Source: Chaetoceros tenuissimus (taxonomy: Eukaryota; Bacillariophyta; Thalassiosirophyceae; Chaetocerotales; Chaetocerotaceae). From it: a DNA stretch of 64,000 nucleotides. Location: assembly GCA_021927905.1 (NCBI GenBank), contig BLLK01000020.1:62001-126000 (forward strand), written 5' to 3'. Positions 55,217-64,000 of the stretch are shown one piece after another (the stretch's first letter is position 1; each line of letters starts with the position of its first letter). A program made the translations under genes and the position numbers. A model generated the notes under the pieces. It saw only the letters and a program-made list of their open reading frames with translations. It searched no databases and was not told the DNA's origin.

Positions 55217-57331
55217 ATGAATGTCCATCAAGACTTGAATTCTAAAAAGAGACGATCGAGAGTCAGTCAAGTCGGCTCTTTAGGAAACATCAACACATTA
55301 TCAGAAATGAACAACAAGAAATCTCTAATAAAGAAGAAAAGAGATTTGACTTGTCTCTTGATTGTTGTCTTGTATCTCTTTTCTTTACATTTTATAACAA
55401 ATAGAAATGACAGAGATTGTCTCATTGGAAATTATTTGAATTCTACTCAAGATTTAAACAGAGATGTTGTCAAGCAACATAAATTGCTTCGATCCAATAC
55501 AAACAGTCAAGAAGAGAGGACAAGTCAACAACAACAAGAAAGAAAAGCTGAACAAGAAGAATCATTTCCACAACAAACAAATCAAGAGTCCATTTGTCCT
55601 TCCATTTTACAGTCAATGGGAGCAGACACATCTTCAACAAGCAACATATGGCATCACTTACAACAACAAATCATTCACGGATCATTCTTTCCTCAGCAAT
55701 TGCAAGATTCAAAACCCTATCAACATTGGATACAAACTCTTTATAAATATTACACAGTCGATAAATTACGACGAACCATTGCACATCCAGCATCACCTAA
55801 AGTTATTGCTAAATTATCATCACTCATGCGAGAATACAGATTATACAACTCACAAAATCAACACTTGCAAAAACAAATACGAATATTGATACTTGGAGGA
55901 TCGGTGACTGCAGGACATGACTGTCGATGGCCAGATTGGTTGGGAAATGATAAACCTGATCAATCAAATCATCAAATACCGTTTCATAACTGTGCATGGC
56001 CGGCACGATTTGAGAATTTACTCAATACACTCTTTGGAGATGTATTTCATGTGGATAATTTAGCATCCGGTGGTGCTTCCTCCGTTTGGGGATCCATGTT
56101 ATTAGAGAGAAGATTATTCAATGATCCAGATACAATACCGGATATCATTATATCTGCATATTCTGCCAATGATGCCAAACGAAATGATGGAACCAAGCCT
56201 TCGGATATTGTCTATGGTCATATGCAAGATTTAATACAAGCTGCGCAGGATTTACAACCCTGTGAACATGATTTACCTTTGGTGATTATGGCAGATGACT
56301 TTTATGGGGATTTACCATATCAAGCATCAAGATTTAGTTCCTATGTTTATCAACTTTCTCAATGGTCCAATTTGATGGCGGTGAGTGGTTCATCAGTGTT
56401 GAGGTATAAATTATTGCAAGAACTTATGGATGCAGAGACTGTGCATCCATTGGTCAATTCGAATTTTGGAATTCATTTGGGAATGGGGTTTCATATGGGT
56501 ATGGCTTGGATCATGTTGTTTAATTTTGTCAATGCGTTTGTCAGTGTTTGCAATGATGAACATGTTGGGATAAACTACTTGGATGAGACTGAAATAGGAA
56601 AGGTTGGAGTCAACTCGACTATAGCTGGAGATCCAAATCTTTTACCGAGTATTGTCAAGGGTGAACCATCTGCCAAACATTTTGCGCATTTGGATGAATC
56701 ATTAGGAACTGTTGCCGATGTTTCTCGACATTATCAAGAAAATGTTGAAAGACGAAAGAAACTTTGCGAAAACAAGGACACCATTGGGAAATGTACTTAT
56801 TCGTGGTTTGTCAACATGGCTGGATCAGGTGTCAGTTCCAAAGCGGAAATCAATGATAAAATGAGACCTGTACTATATGATTATGAAGGATGGCCATCTA
56901 TGAGAAATGCATGGTGGGGTAAAGGTACGACTACAGCACATCAAGTTCCGAAAATATCATGGTCTGCGAAACGAAATGGTGCTACTTTCACCATGAAATT
57001 GGACAATGTCACTTCTTCTACCAAATATGTCTTGTTGCAAACTATGAAGAGTTATAGTGATGAATGGAAAGGTTCCAAGTTGCAATTGGTATTTTCAATT
57101 CTTCGCAATGGTCAAGTACTCAAGAAGGATTGGTATACTCATGTAGACAATTCCACAGTGACTGCGCATTACATTGACGGATATCACAAAGACAAGACTA
57201 GCGTCTACTATCCACATCGATTTCCGCTGCCTCAAAATGGTGCAGATATTGGCGATACAGTAATCATGAATGCGACATTGGTAGGCGGATCGAAATTCCA
57301 AATATCTGGAATATCCTTTTGTGCCATTTAA
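55217..57331 (+). CDS. Type II membrane SGNH-hydrolase-type esterase
   Basis: 704 residues. A basic cytosolic head (KKSLIKKKRD) precedes one transmembrane helix at about 45-62 (CLLIVVLYLFSLHFI). A Gln-rich stem follows. The SGNH/GDSL-like domain begins at about 222 with ILILGGSVTAGHD (nucleophile Ser), then NLASGGASSVWG (Gly block), SAYSANDAKR (Asn block) and VHPLVNSNFGIHLG (candidate His). A beta-rich C-terminal region with Trp motifs (EGWPSMRNAWWGKG) follows. The topology suggests a Golgi or cell-surface enzyme acting on glycans or lipids. The substrate is unknown. Confidence 0.83.
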   Translation: MNVHQDLNSKKRRSRVSQVGSLGNINTLSEMNNKKSLIKKKRDLTCLLIVVLYLFSLHFITNRNDRDCLIGNYLNSTQDLNRDVVKQHKLLRSNTNSQEERTSQQQQERKAEQEESFPQQTNQESICPSILQSMGADTSSTSNIWHHLQQQIIHGSFFPQQLQDSKPYQHWIQTLYKYYTVDKLRRTIAHPASPKVIAKLSSLMREYRLYNSQNQHLQKQIRILILGGSVTAGHDCRWPDWLGNDKPDQSNHQIPFHNCAWPARFENLLNTLFGDVFHVDNLASGGASSVWGSMLLERRLFNDPDTIPDIIISAYSANDAKRNDGTKPSDIVYGHMQDLIQAAQDLQPCEHDLPLVIMADDFYGDLPYQASRFSSYVYQLSQWSNLMAVSGSSVLRYKLLQELMDAETVHPLVNSNFGIHLGMGFHMGMAWIMLFNFVNAFVSVCNDEHVGINYLDETEIGKVGVNSTIAGDPNLLPSIVKGEPSAKHFAHLDESLGTVADVSRHYQENVERRKKLCENKDTIGKCTYSWFVNMAGSGVSSKAEINDKMRPVLYDYEGWPSMRNAWWGKGTTTAHQVPKISWSAKRNGATFTMKLDNVTSSTKYVLLQTMKSYSDEWKGSKLQLVFSILRNGQVLKKDWYTHVDNSTVTAHYIDGYHKDKTSVYYPHRFPLPQNGADIGDTVIMNATLVGGSKFQISGISFCAI

Positions 57332-57456
57332 GGAGATCCTGCTATAGATGATACAATCTAGCTAGAAATATAATATTCTATAAACAAATTGTTTACCCTT
57401 TATCTATATCTATGGTGAGTATGGGCGACCTAGCTAATTTCCTTTCCGATAGTGTT

Positions 57457-58836
57457 TTATTCTCCTTTACTTCCAGTTATAGATCCCTCCTTCTCATCTC
57501 CATCTTTATCGTCGTTTTCATCATCATCATCTCCGTCACCATTGTCATCATTCTCATCATCATCTCCCACGTCAAAGATACCTTCCTCATCATCCACTTG
57601 TTTCTTGAGCATTTCAAGTGATACATTCAACAACTCATCCTCCTCTTGAGCATCTTCGAGTGCCACTTGTTGTAACCTCAAAGCAATTTCTTCTTCCGTC
57701 TTGTCACTAATGGCTTTCGGTCTCACTTTGATGTCTTGATCTTGTTCCTTGATTCCAATTTGCTGTTCTGTAGTTTGGACATTATCCACTTGATTCTTTT
57801 TATTCCGAAACGCCCACGGCACCAATAAAAACGTGAGTATACGTTTGACTCTATTCTTGAGTCGTTTTCGAAATCCAATTCTTTGTTGTTCTGTAATTTC
57901 AATATCTGTAACACTAATATCACTACCAGTACTACTAGCACTATCATTTTCATTCTCCTCCTTGATCAAGTCCAATTTTTCCTTCCACCGTTGTTCCGCA
58001 TCCAAAGCCAAAACTTCCGTCAAATCATCAATCCCCTTCATTTTCTCATCTTTATCCTCCATATCCCCCAACCTCTTTTTGAGTTTCTGAATCTCATCTT
58101 CCTTCAACTGCAACTCCTCCTTGACAATCTGCACCATGAGTTCTAAATCCTTGTATCGTTTAAAAATTTTATTCTTACTTTGTTCCGCATTCCTTACTTG
58201 TCTCATCATATCTTCCATTTTTTGTTCTAGTGCGTTGATATCTTCTACAGCACCTGTACTAATAGTATCAATGACTATATTTTTTGCATTCATTTGTAAT
58301 TGCGTGTCTTCGAGTTGTTCTTCAAGTTCATTCACTTTAGATTGTAGGAGAGATTCATTGGTGGTCGATTCTTGAAGGGATTGTTCGTAATCTGCCAGTT
58401 GAAGTTTTAGTTTTGTATTTTGTAGAGTGAGTGAATCTTCTTGTGGTGCTTTTGACTTTGTAGCTACTGAACTACTGCTAGTATTAGTGGTGCTGCTATT
58501 AGTGGTAGTATTGGCTTTATTACTAGTACTTGCATTACTATTACTAGAAGGAGGTGCGACGGGTGTTTTCGGTATTTCCTTTTTTTCCTGTTTTGGATAA
58601 GATGGAAAATTATCGAGAGGAGTTTCTGATGATGAAGAAAGAGTGTCCTTCTTATCGTCTCGTTTTAAATTTAATACAGAGAAGTGTTGCTGTTGTTCGT
58701 GTGTTTGGTATGACTGTCTGTTGCTGACTCTACTCTTATGATAATCATTGCTCTTTCTTGAAGATGGAGAGAAACAAGATACTCCTTCAACTGATGACAA
58801 GAGAAGGAAGGTCAAGGTCCGACCTCTGATGTTCAT
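57457..58836 (-). CDS. Predicted plastid-targeted coiled-coil protein
   Basis: 459 residues from the ATG at 58836 (an open TTG lies two codons upstream). The N-terminus, RGRTLTFLLLSSVEGVSC|FS, is a signal peptide ending just before Phe and is followed by a Ser/Arg/Lys-rich transit-like region, the bipartite pattern used for plastid import in diatoms. A Ser/Thr/Asn-rich linker leads to a coiled coil at about 125-265 and a basic-hydrophobic segment (RILTFLLVPWAFRNKK) that could touch a membrane. The tail is strongly acidic (Asp/Asn repeats). Function unknown. It converges with the esterase gene (125 bp apart). Confidence 0.75.
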   Translation of the reverse strand: MNIRGRTLTFLLLSSVEGVSCFSPSSRKSNDYHKSRVSNRQSYQTHEQQQHFSVLNLKRDDKKDTLSSSSETPLDNFPSYPKQEKKEIPKTPVAPPSSNSNASTSNKANTTTNSSTTNTSSSSVATKSKAPQEDSLTLQNTKLKLQLADYEQSLQESTTNESLLQSKVNELEEQLEDTQLQMNAKNIVIDTISTGAVEDINALEQKMEDMMRQVRNAEQSKNKIFKRYKDLELMVQIVKEELQLKEDEIQKLKKRLGDMEDKDEKMKGIDDLTEVLALDAEQRWKEKLDLIKEENENDSASSTGSDISVTDIEITEQQRIGFRKRLKNRVKRILTFLLVPWAFRNKKNQVDNVQTTEQQIGIKEQDQDIKVRPKAISDKTEEEIALRLQQVALEDAQEEDELLNVSLEMLKKQVDDEEGIFDVGDDDENDDNGDGDDDDENDDKDGDEKEGSITGSKGE

Positions 58837-58842
58837 TTTCAA

Positions 58843-59278
58843 ATATTTATAGAGAGAATGACTTGACTATATTAAGAGTAAGATGATACTGGTGTGATGC
58901 TATCAAGATATGTACTTGATTGCAATGCAATGTATCGTCTAGAGTAACAACATTTATGTGATGATGAATGAGTGAAGAGGAAAGATACCGGAAACGACGG
59001 CATGTTGGCATATAATCGGACGTGGTAGGATACATAAAGTAGGATGATTATCAATGCAGCTAATAGACTCTTATATAGTTTCCCGCAAAAAATTGGGAAC
59101 CCAAAAGGGGAAGGATGTTCAACGAGAGATAGGGACCAATTATTTCAGATCAACTTCAACTCGTTTATTCACTGTTGTGTTTTGAGAAGACGATAGTTCG
59201 TGAAGGTGAATAGATGTTATTTGTATATTCCCTTTTACTGAATCATATATTTTCCCATACCTAGAAGAATACTATATT
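58843..59278. other. Gene-free stretch between divergent genes
   Basis: Contains TTTCCCGC at 59079-59086, an E2F-consensus match next to a TTATATA run. Otherwise nothing is recognised. Confidence 0.4.
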
Positions 59279-59845
59279 ATGTCACGTTGTTGTAATTCAG
59301 CTATGTTTGGAGGCAGCTATCAGATAGAAGGACGAGGAGATAAAGGATATGAAAAGAATAGTGATGGCAGAACATCTAGGGGAAGCATGTGGAGAACATG
59401 CTGTAAACCAATGTTTGGAGGAAGCTATCAAGTAGAAGATAGAGGGGTAGTAGGAGAAAACAAGAGTAAAAACATGTCGCGTTGTTGTAATGCTCCAATG
59501 TTTGGAGGTAGCTATCAAATAGAAGATAGAGGAACAGAAGGATTTACACAAGATAGAAGTTCAAAGACTTCAAGATGCTGTCATGCTCCAATGTTTGGAG
59601 GAAGTTATCAAGTACAAGATAGAGCTATTTGTGTTTCACCAATAGCTCAAGCGAATTCTCAACAACAAGACCGAGCTATAGCAGCAGATATTACGGGAGG
59701 AATGAATACCTTTTCTTTTTCGGATGAGGATACTGCCATCACATATAGCAGTAGTAAAGAGCATGAGTCATATCATGTCTCGCATGATTCATCGCGACTA
59801 TTGTTTGGAGAAGGAAGGTTTCCTAATTCAAGGAAGAAAGTATAG
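59279..59845 (+). CDS. Small protein with four RCCxxMFGGSYQ repeats
   Basis: 188 residues. Four copies of R-(T)-CC-x-(A/P)-MFGGSYQ-(I/V)-(E/Q)-(D/G)-R lie at residues 3-19, 39-55, 68-84 and 99-115, separated by charged Gly/Ser/Lys linkers of 12-20 residues. Each repeat has a CC pair, which could bind metal, carry lipid or form disulfides. There is no signal peptide or transmembrane helix. The last ~70 residues are Ser/Gln-rich and disordered. I do not know this repeat from any family. Conservation of a long invariant core with variable linkers suggests selection on the peptide. Confidence 0.7.
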   Translation: MSRCCNSAMFGGSYQIEGRGDKGYEKNSDGRTSRGSMWRTCCKPMFGGSYQVEDRGVVGENKSKNMSRCCNAPMFGGSYQIEDRGTEGFTQDRSSKTSRCCHAPMFGGSYQVQDRAICVSPIAQANSQQQDRAIAADITGGMNTFSFSDEDTAITYSSSKEHESYHVSHDSSRLLFGEGRFPNSRKKV

Positions 59846-59977
59846 TTAAAAAGAATTTGTACTCTAATTCTTTTAGTAAGTTTCAATTACACGTAATAAC
59901 TAATACTTCTTGGGAAAAGTAATAAGTTCCTTACTTCTGCTCTACTCATCAACGCGTAAGAGAATCTCCGTCTTCAT

Positions 59978-62338
59978 TCAGTTCTCACTAGGAGGAACAC
60001 AATCTCCATTTTCCCAACCACACTCTTCGGTATTGTACCAATTCACACACCATCCATCACCTAGAACACCACCAAATGGAAATGGAAGTTCGTATAGTGT
60101 ACAATTGGGATACTTTTGATTGAACTCGAGGCAATCTCCACCATCGAAACCACATTCTTCAGTGTTGTACGGCCCACCTTGACAGTATCCATCTCCTATC
60201 CAGAATGGATGATCAACGTTACAATCTGTGTAGTTCGAATTGAATTCGAAACAGTCTCCGTTGTCGTAATTACACTCAACTGTATTATATTCTCCTCAGT
60301 TACACTTTCCATCTCCAATGAGAAAAGGTTTCTCGACGTTGCAGTTGGGGAAGTTCTTCTTAAACTGTGTACAAGCTTCTGCGCTCGAGAATCGACATGC
60401 TTCTTTCTTTAGTTGAGGCAGCAATCCTCCAAGTAACCCAGCTAGAACAGATATAAACAGAACAGTTGCAAGTATGCCCGATTTCTTCGCTCTAGTCATG
60501 TTTTGCGAGGGTAACGTTTTTTCATTATTCATTTCCACTGTATGGTTTTGATCTTCAACCATTCTCACTTCATCATCATCAAATCTTTCATCCTTGCCTT
60601 GGTCACTCGTATCTTCATCCTCATGATAATTGTAGTCAAGTATCCATATCAAAAAAGTAAGAATGGAAAAGGTAGCAAAGAGTGCAATGTCGATCATGCC
60701 AAGAATTTTCCAACCATCAATATTTGTTGGGTAAGTGGAACCAATCTTGAAATTCGATTTGACTGTGATTATGCTTGATAGCAAATATGGCAGTTCTGAC
60801 ACTGAGAAATATAGCGTTCCTGCAGCTAATAGGGTCAAAAGTTTCCAGAGCAATGTTCGCCATTCATTTCTTCTTGATCTGTTTCGATAGCTTATATAAA
60901 ATGCTACCAAGGCCTTAACTGAACCAATTATCGCTACAAATATAAGTCCCCATTCTTGAATATACACCGCGAGTTCGAAACATTGTAAATCCAACAACTC
61001 TCTGTTTAAAATTAGAACGAGAAACAAAATCATACCCAGTGCTACAATCAGATAGTCTACTATAGACTCAATGCCATTCATGATCATTATGTCTCTTCTA
61101 TCTTCAAGTTTCTGAATTGATTCTTCCTTTAGTTTCAAGATCATCAATCCGAATTTGCCGACTACATTGTCAAACTCCAAGATAAACGCTATTGATAAAG
61201 CATTCAAAACAATGTTCTGTGAATCCAATGGATTGCCTATCATGAGTGCCACAGTAGCTGTAATGGCAAAGAACGGCATACACGTGCACCGAGCGACAAG
61301 AACAGTAGCACATATTTGCTTCAATATTCCTGGAGGAGCATTGTATTGCAAATAAGTAAGCTGCTTTCTTCCTGAGTATATATCATCATGGATACTAACT
61401 GCAAGCAAGAAACCTACAATCATAAGAAGAAACACTCCCATGAAATTCAAGACCTCTCTATTCGAATTCACGAAAGCGCAATTTGGTCCTATTTCCAATG
61501 AAAGATCTTTACAATGTACCTTATTTAGACAAAGATCTGTGTTATATTCTGGATAGGGGTCAAATACATTCCTAGTTTCGCAATAGTTTCTAAGGAGCAA
61601 AGGAGAAATATTTTCAATGCAAGTACGATCTTTTTCTGTGTCACAACCTGAATCTTCAAGTAATTTGAACCAATCTGGATCTGAAAATTGCAAATCGCCA
61701 TATTGATGGAAATACTCACAGCTTCCGTTACAGCGACTACTTTTACTAATTTTATCGCCATAAATATTGTAGTCATAGGCACAATAGCTCCCATCAGGGC
61801 AATCACCGTTTCCCGAGCATGGTGGTGAAACAATTGAATCTGGAAGATAGGATAAAACCATTCCCTGAATAACGAGAACTATAAATGCAGTAAAGACAGA
61901 TAATATTTCAGCCTTTGATCGAATCCATTTACTATCTTTGTTTGGACTCTTGACCAGATAATGAACGGCAAGCATATGAATATCAGCTGCAGCCTCTTGC
62001 TGATCTACTTTCTTCAACTCTTCAATAGTTGTAGCCATGTCTTCTTGACGAATCAATGAGGTTCGCAGTTGAGAGCGCAAGGCTTCAAATTCATTTGGAT
62101 GATTTGATTCATCTTCTTTGTCATCTTCATTCAAATTCGTCTCTACATCATTTGCAAAATGAACTTTTTTCAAAGAAGGATGAGTGAAGAGTGTATCTAG
62201 AGACAAGTCGTCGTCGTTACGATCTACTGTCATCGTCATATCAGCTTGCTCCTCTTTTCCCTTTTGATCTTGTTCTCTTATGGACGAGTTTCGATCATGG
62301 AAGTCATTTATATCTAGACCAAGATCGTATTGCACCAT
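59978..62338 (-). CDS. Polytopic membrane protein with LNR (Lin12/Notch) tail, interrupted by one stop
   Basis: The first ATG is at 62338. An acidic cytosolic head leads to a first helix (LSVFTAFIVLVIQGMVLSYL) and a Cys-rich loop (CSGNGDCPDGSYCAYDYN, EGF-like). Further helices include FMGVFLLMIVGFLLAVSIH, FFAITATVALMIG, YLIVALGMILFLVLILN, GLIFVAIIGSVKALVAFYI, IALFATFSILTFLIWIL and ILATVLFISVLAGLLGGLL. The tail has three LNR modules: NFPNCNVEKPFLIGDGKCN, then a TGA at 60296-60298, then GEYNTVECNYDNGDC in the same frame, DGYCQGGPYNTEECGFDGGD, and a third ending at 59978. The stop splits LNR 1, so the ordinary product lacks LNR 2-3. LNRs bind calcium and control exposure of cleavage sites in Notch; their role here is unknown. 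Confidence 0.78.
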
Positions 62339-62811
62339 AGTCAAAGATTATCTGTTCTATTGTATGTTGAAAAGGAGAGGAATATTTGACGGAATATGCC
62401 CATCTAGTCAAAACACTACAATATTCATAACAGTGCTTAGTCAAAACATAACAGTGCTTAGTCAAAACTCAACAGTACATGAGAACACTAGGGTCAATCT
62501 TGAAAGATATTTGTATTTTGTCGGAGGATAGTTATAAATTTGTATTCGAAACAGAACAAAATCATCAATGAAGTCCCACAAGAGATCGGGGGCTTGTATG
62601 TTACAGATAATTAGCTATTGACAGATTGAAAATACTTTATACAATGACGTATCGATTAACCAATCGGCTTTGTCATGCTAGCCATGTATCATCTACGACT
62701 AGCCAAGTGATATTTTCGGCGAGCCCACACAAAAGCGGAGAAAAACATGGGAAGATCTTTCTTCTTTTATCGCATCATATCATTACTTCTTCAGTAACAC
62801 CAAGCAATTGA
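62339..62811. other. Gene-free stretch between divergent genes
   Basis: A short array of (A)CAGTGCTTAGTCAAAACA-type repeats lies at about 62400-62475. No gene is seen. Confidence 0.5.
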
Positions 62812-63816
62812 ATGCAAAGAATCTTTTCAACTTCATCTCGTCTCTTTTCTCAAATCAAGTCAATCAAGATGCCAATCCCACTGTCACTTCTCAAAAAGCA
62901 AAATGCAGAAACATCCAATGCATTGATCGAAGCCTACACATCTTCTCCATCCTTCCAAAGTCTCTCCAAAGCAGAAGGAGATCTCATCCTTCAACGCGAT
63001 CAAGAAGACGCTGAAAAACTTCAAGTAGGAATCGACTATGCAAAGTCCAAAGGAGTAATTGATCCCAATTTCATTCCTGAACCTTATGTCACGATTGATG
63101 TACTCGGTAAATCTCCCGATCAAGTGTCCGACATGATCCTTGCAAAAGTCAACGAGAGTAAAACAGCAGAAGGAAGTGTTATTGTACTCTGTGGACTCAG
63201 TGGAACAGGCAAGGGCACGACCGTTGCAAAATTATCTGAAAAATTGAGTTCAGATCGTCAAGTCGTTTGTTGGTCCAATGGAAACATTTTTCGTTCCGTG
63301 ACTCTTTTGGCAGCTACCTGGTGTGAACAGCACAATGAAGAAAATATCGAGGCGGCACTTACCAAAGAAAATCTTGCTAGTTTCATGCAGATGCTTTCGT
63401 TTGATAAGTTTAATGGAAAATTTGATACCCGCATTCAGGGACTTGGATTAGATGTCTATGTTTCTGAAGTACAAAATACACTCTTGAAGGAAAAGAAAGT
63501 TGCCAAGAATATTCCAACCGTTGCCAAGGTAACTCAAGGGGAAGTGATTACCTTTGCTGCAGAGGCTATCAAAATCATGTCAGCAGATGGTGTCTCGATT
63601 TTGTTAGAAGGAAGAGAACAGACTGTCAATTATGTTTTGACTCCACTTAGATTCATCTTGACTCTCAGTGATGAATCTTTGATTGGGAAGAGAAGAGCAG
63701 CGCAGAGACTTATGGCGGCTGCTTTGGATGGTTTGAAGGAGGATGCTTCAGATGAAGATGTCAAGACTGCATTGGATCAGGAACTTGAAAAGTTGGCACA
63801 GGAGCATCATGAGTAA
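62812..63816 (+). CDS. Cytidylate-kinase-like P-loop kinase, probably organellar
   Basis: 334 residues. The start MQRIFSTSSRLFSQIKSIKM has the basic, Ser-rich, acid-free character of a mitochondrial presequence. The P-loop is GLSGTGKGTT (about 126-135). NGNIFRSVTLLAA, TQGEVITFAAEAIKIM, LLEGREQTVNYVLTP and LIGKRRAAQRL follow the order of cytidylate-kinase NMP-binding and lid segments (D/NGxxFR, EGR, RR-x2-R). An N-terminal ~110-residue extension is extra to bacterial Cmk. Likely phosphorylates CMP or another nucleoside monophosphate; the substrate is uncertain because the family is broad. The remaining 184 bases to the window end are 3' flank. Confidence 0.82.
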   Translation: MQRIFSTSSRLFSQIKSIKMPIPLSLLKKQNAETSNALIEAYTSSPSFQSLSKAEGDLILQRDQEDAEKLQVGIDYAKSKGVIDPNFIPEPYVTIDVLGKSPDQVSDMILAKVNESKTAEGSVIVLCGLSGTGKGTTVAKLSEKLSSDRQVVCWSNGNIFRSVTLLAATWCEQHNEENIEAALTKENLASFMQMLSFDKFNGKFDTRIQGLGLDVYVSEVQNTLLKEKKVAKNIPTVAKVTQGEVITFAAEAIKIMSADGVSILLEGREQTVNYVLTPLRFILTLSDESLIGKRRAAQRLMAAALDGLKEDASDEDVKTALDQELEKLAQEHHE

Positions 63817-64000
63817 TATGAATATGATTGAGGTAGTATTAGCTTCTTACAACAAGTATTAAATTAGAATGAATTGGTTCTATGACTATCAGATTCTGTA
63901 TGCAGTCGTTTCATATCATCTGGATTCTTCACGTAATGACATATAGTGGTATTGTGTATACATGTTTGAGATCTTTTCCAGCCTTTACGATGCCGAGGTT

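Noticed and set aside
59079-59086. TTTCCCGC as an E2F site
   Set aside because: Only an eight-base match; listed as context, not as a supported regulatory feature.
1-64000. Retroelement, virus-like element or CRISPR array
   Set aside because: No reverse transcriptase, integrase, capsid-like frame, long terminal repeat pair or spaced direct-repeat array was recognised in any frame.

Overview
The window looks like nuclear DNA from a diatom, probably a centric one such as Chaetoceros. This is inferred, since no search was possible. The signs are AT-rich sequence, short GT-AG introns (67-101 nt in six cases, 235 nt in one), heat-shock-factor (HSF) domains in variant proteins, secreted gametolysin-type proteases with Pro/Thr/Ser linkers, a plastid presequence with a Cys|Phe signal cleavage site, and helicase-associated, LNR and HVA22-type proteins. 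I saw no rRNA, recognisable tRNA, CRISPR array or retroelement.

Region 1 (1-19.6 kb) is an accessory, duplicated and partly decayed block with two interleaved families. The first family combines a RING finger closely resembling the Polycomb RING1/RING2 RING with, depending on the copy, 0, 2, 4 or 8 SHAQKYF-type Myb repeats and an SANT-HSF head. Its members are at 1-1431 (coiled coil-RING), 1697-3643 (minus, SANT-HSF-Myb x4-RING x2, decayed), 6533-8356 (Myb x2-RING-coiled coil) and 10003-13022 (SANT-HSF-Myb x8-RING x2, one frame break inside a recent 162-nt repeat duplication). The second family has WFV-SHYWGE, WICAFANNQ and SRLWCMYELYL motifs and a leucine-rich tail in some copies. By eye it resembles a TIR domain, and all three copies (4980, 13713, 18352) look broken. 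A decayed TPR gene and an acidic SANT-like protein with a SUMO-interacting motif lie among them.

Region 2 (20-46.6 kb) is mostly intact single-copy genes: a kinesin-14-like motor, a protein with three SUMO-interacting motifs, two secreted metalloproteases (the second with one in-frame stop), a giant coiled-coil protein, a PC-esterase/TBL-like enzyme, an acidic tail-anchored protein, a triple helicase-associated-domain nuclear protein and small membrane or secreted proteins. A 0.9-kb element with 58-bp terminal inverted repeats sits at 29.0-29.9 kb and supplies the 3' end of a small membrane-protein gene.

Region 3 (47-64 kb) holds an FAD-linked oxidase, a large TPR protein, an HVA22/REEP protein, a conserved-looking unknown, a type II membrane SGNH hydrolase, a plastid-targeted coiled-coil protein, a small protein with four RCCxxMFGGSYQ repeats, a polytopic membrane protein whose LNR tail is interrupted by one stop, and a cytidylate-kinase-like P-loop kinase.

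The strongest candidate for something undescribed is region 1. It pairs DNA-binding modules with a RING1-type ubiquitin ligase on the same polypeptide, next to a decaying TIR-like/LRR family.
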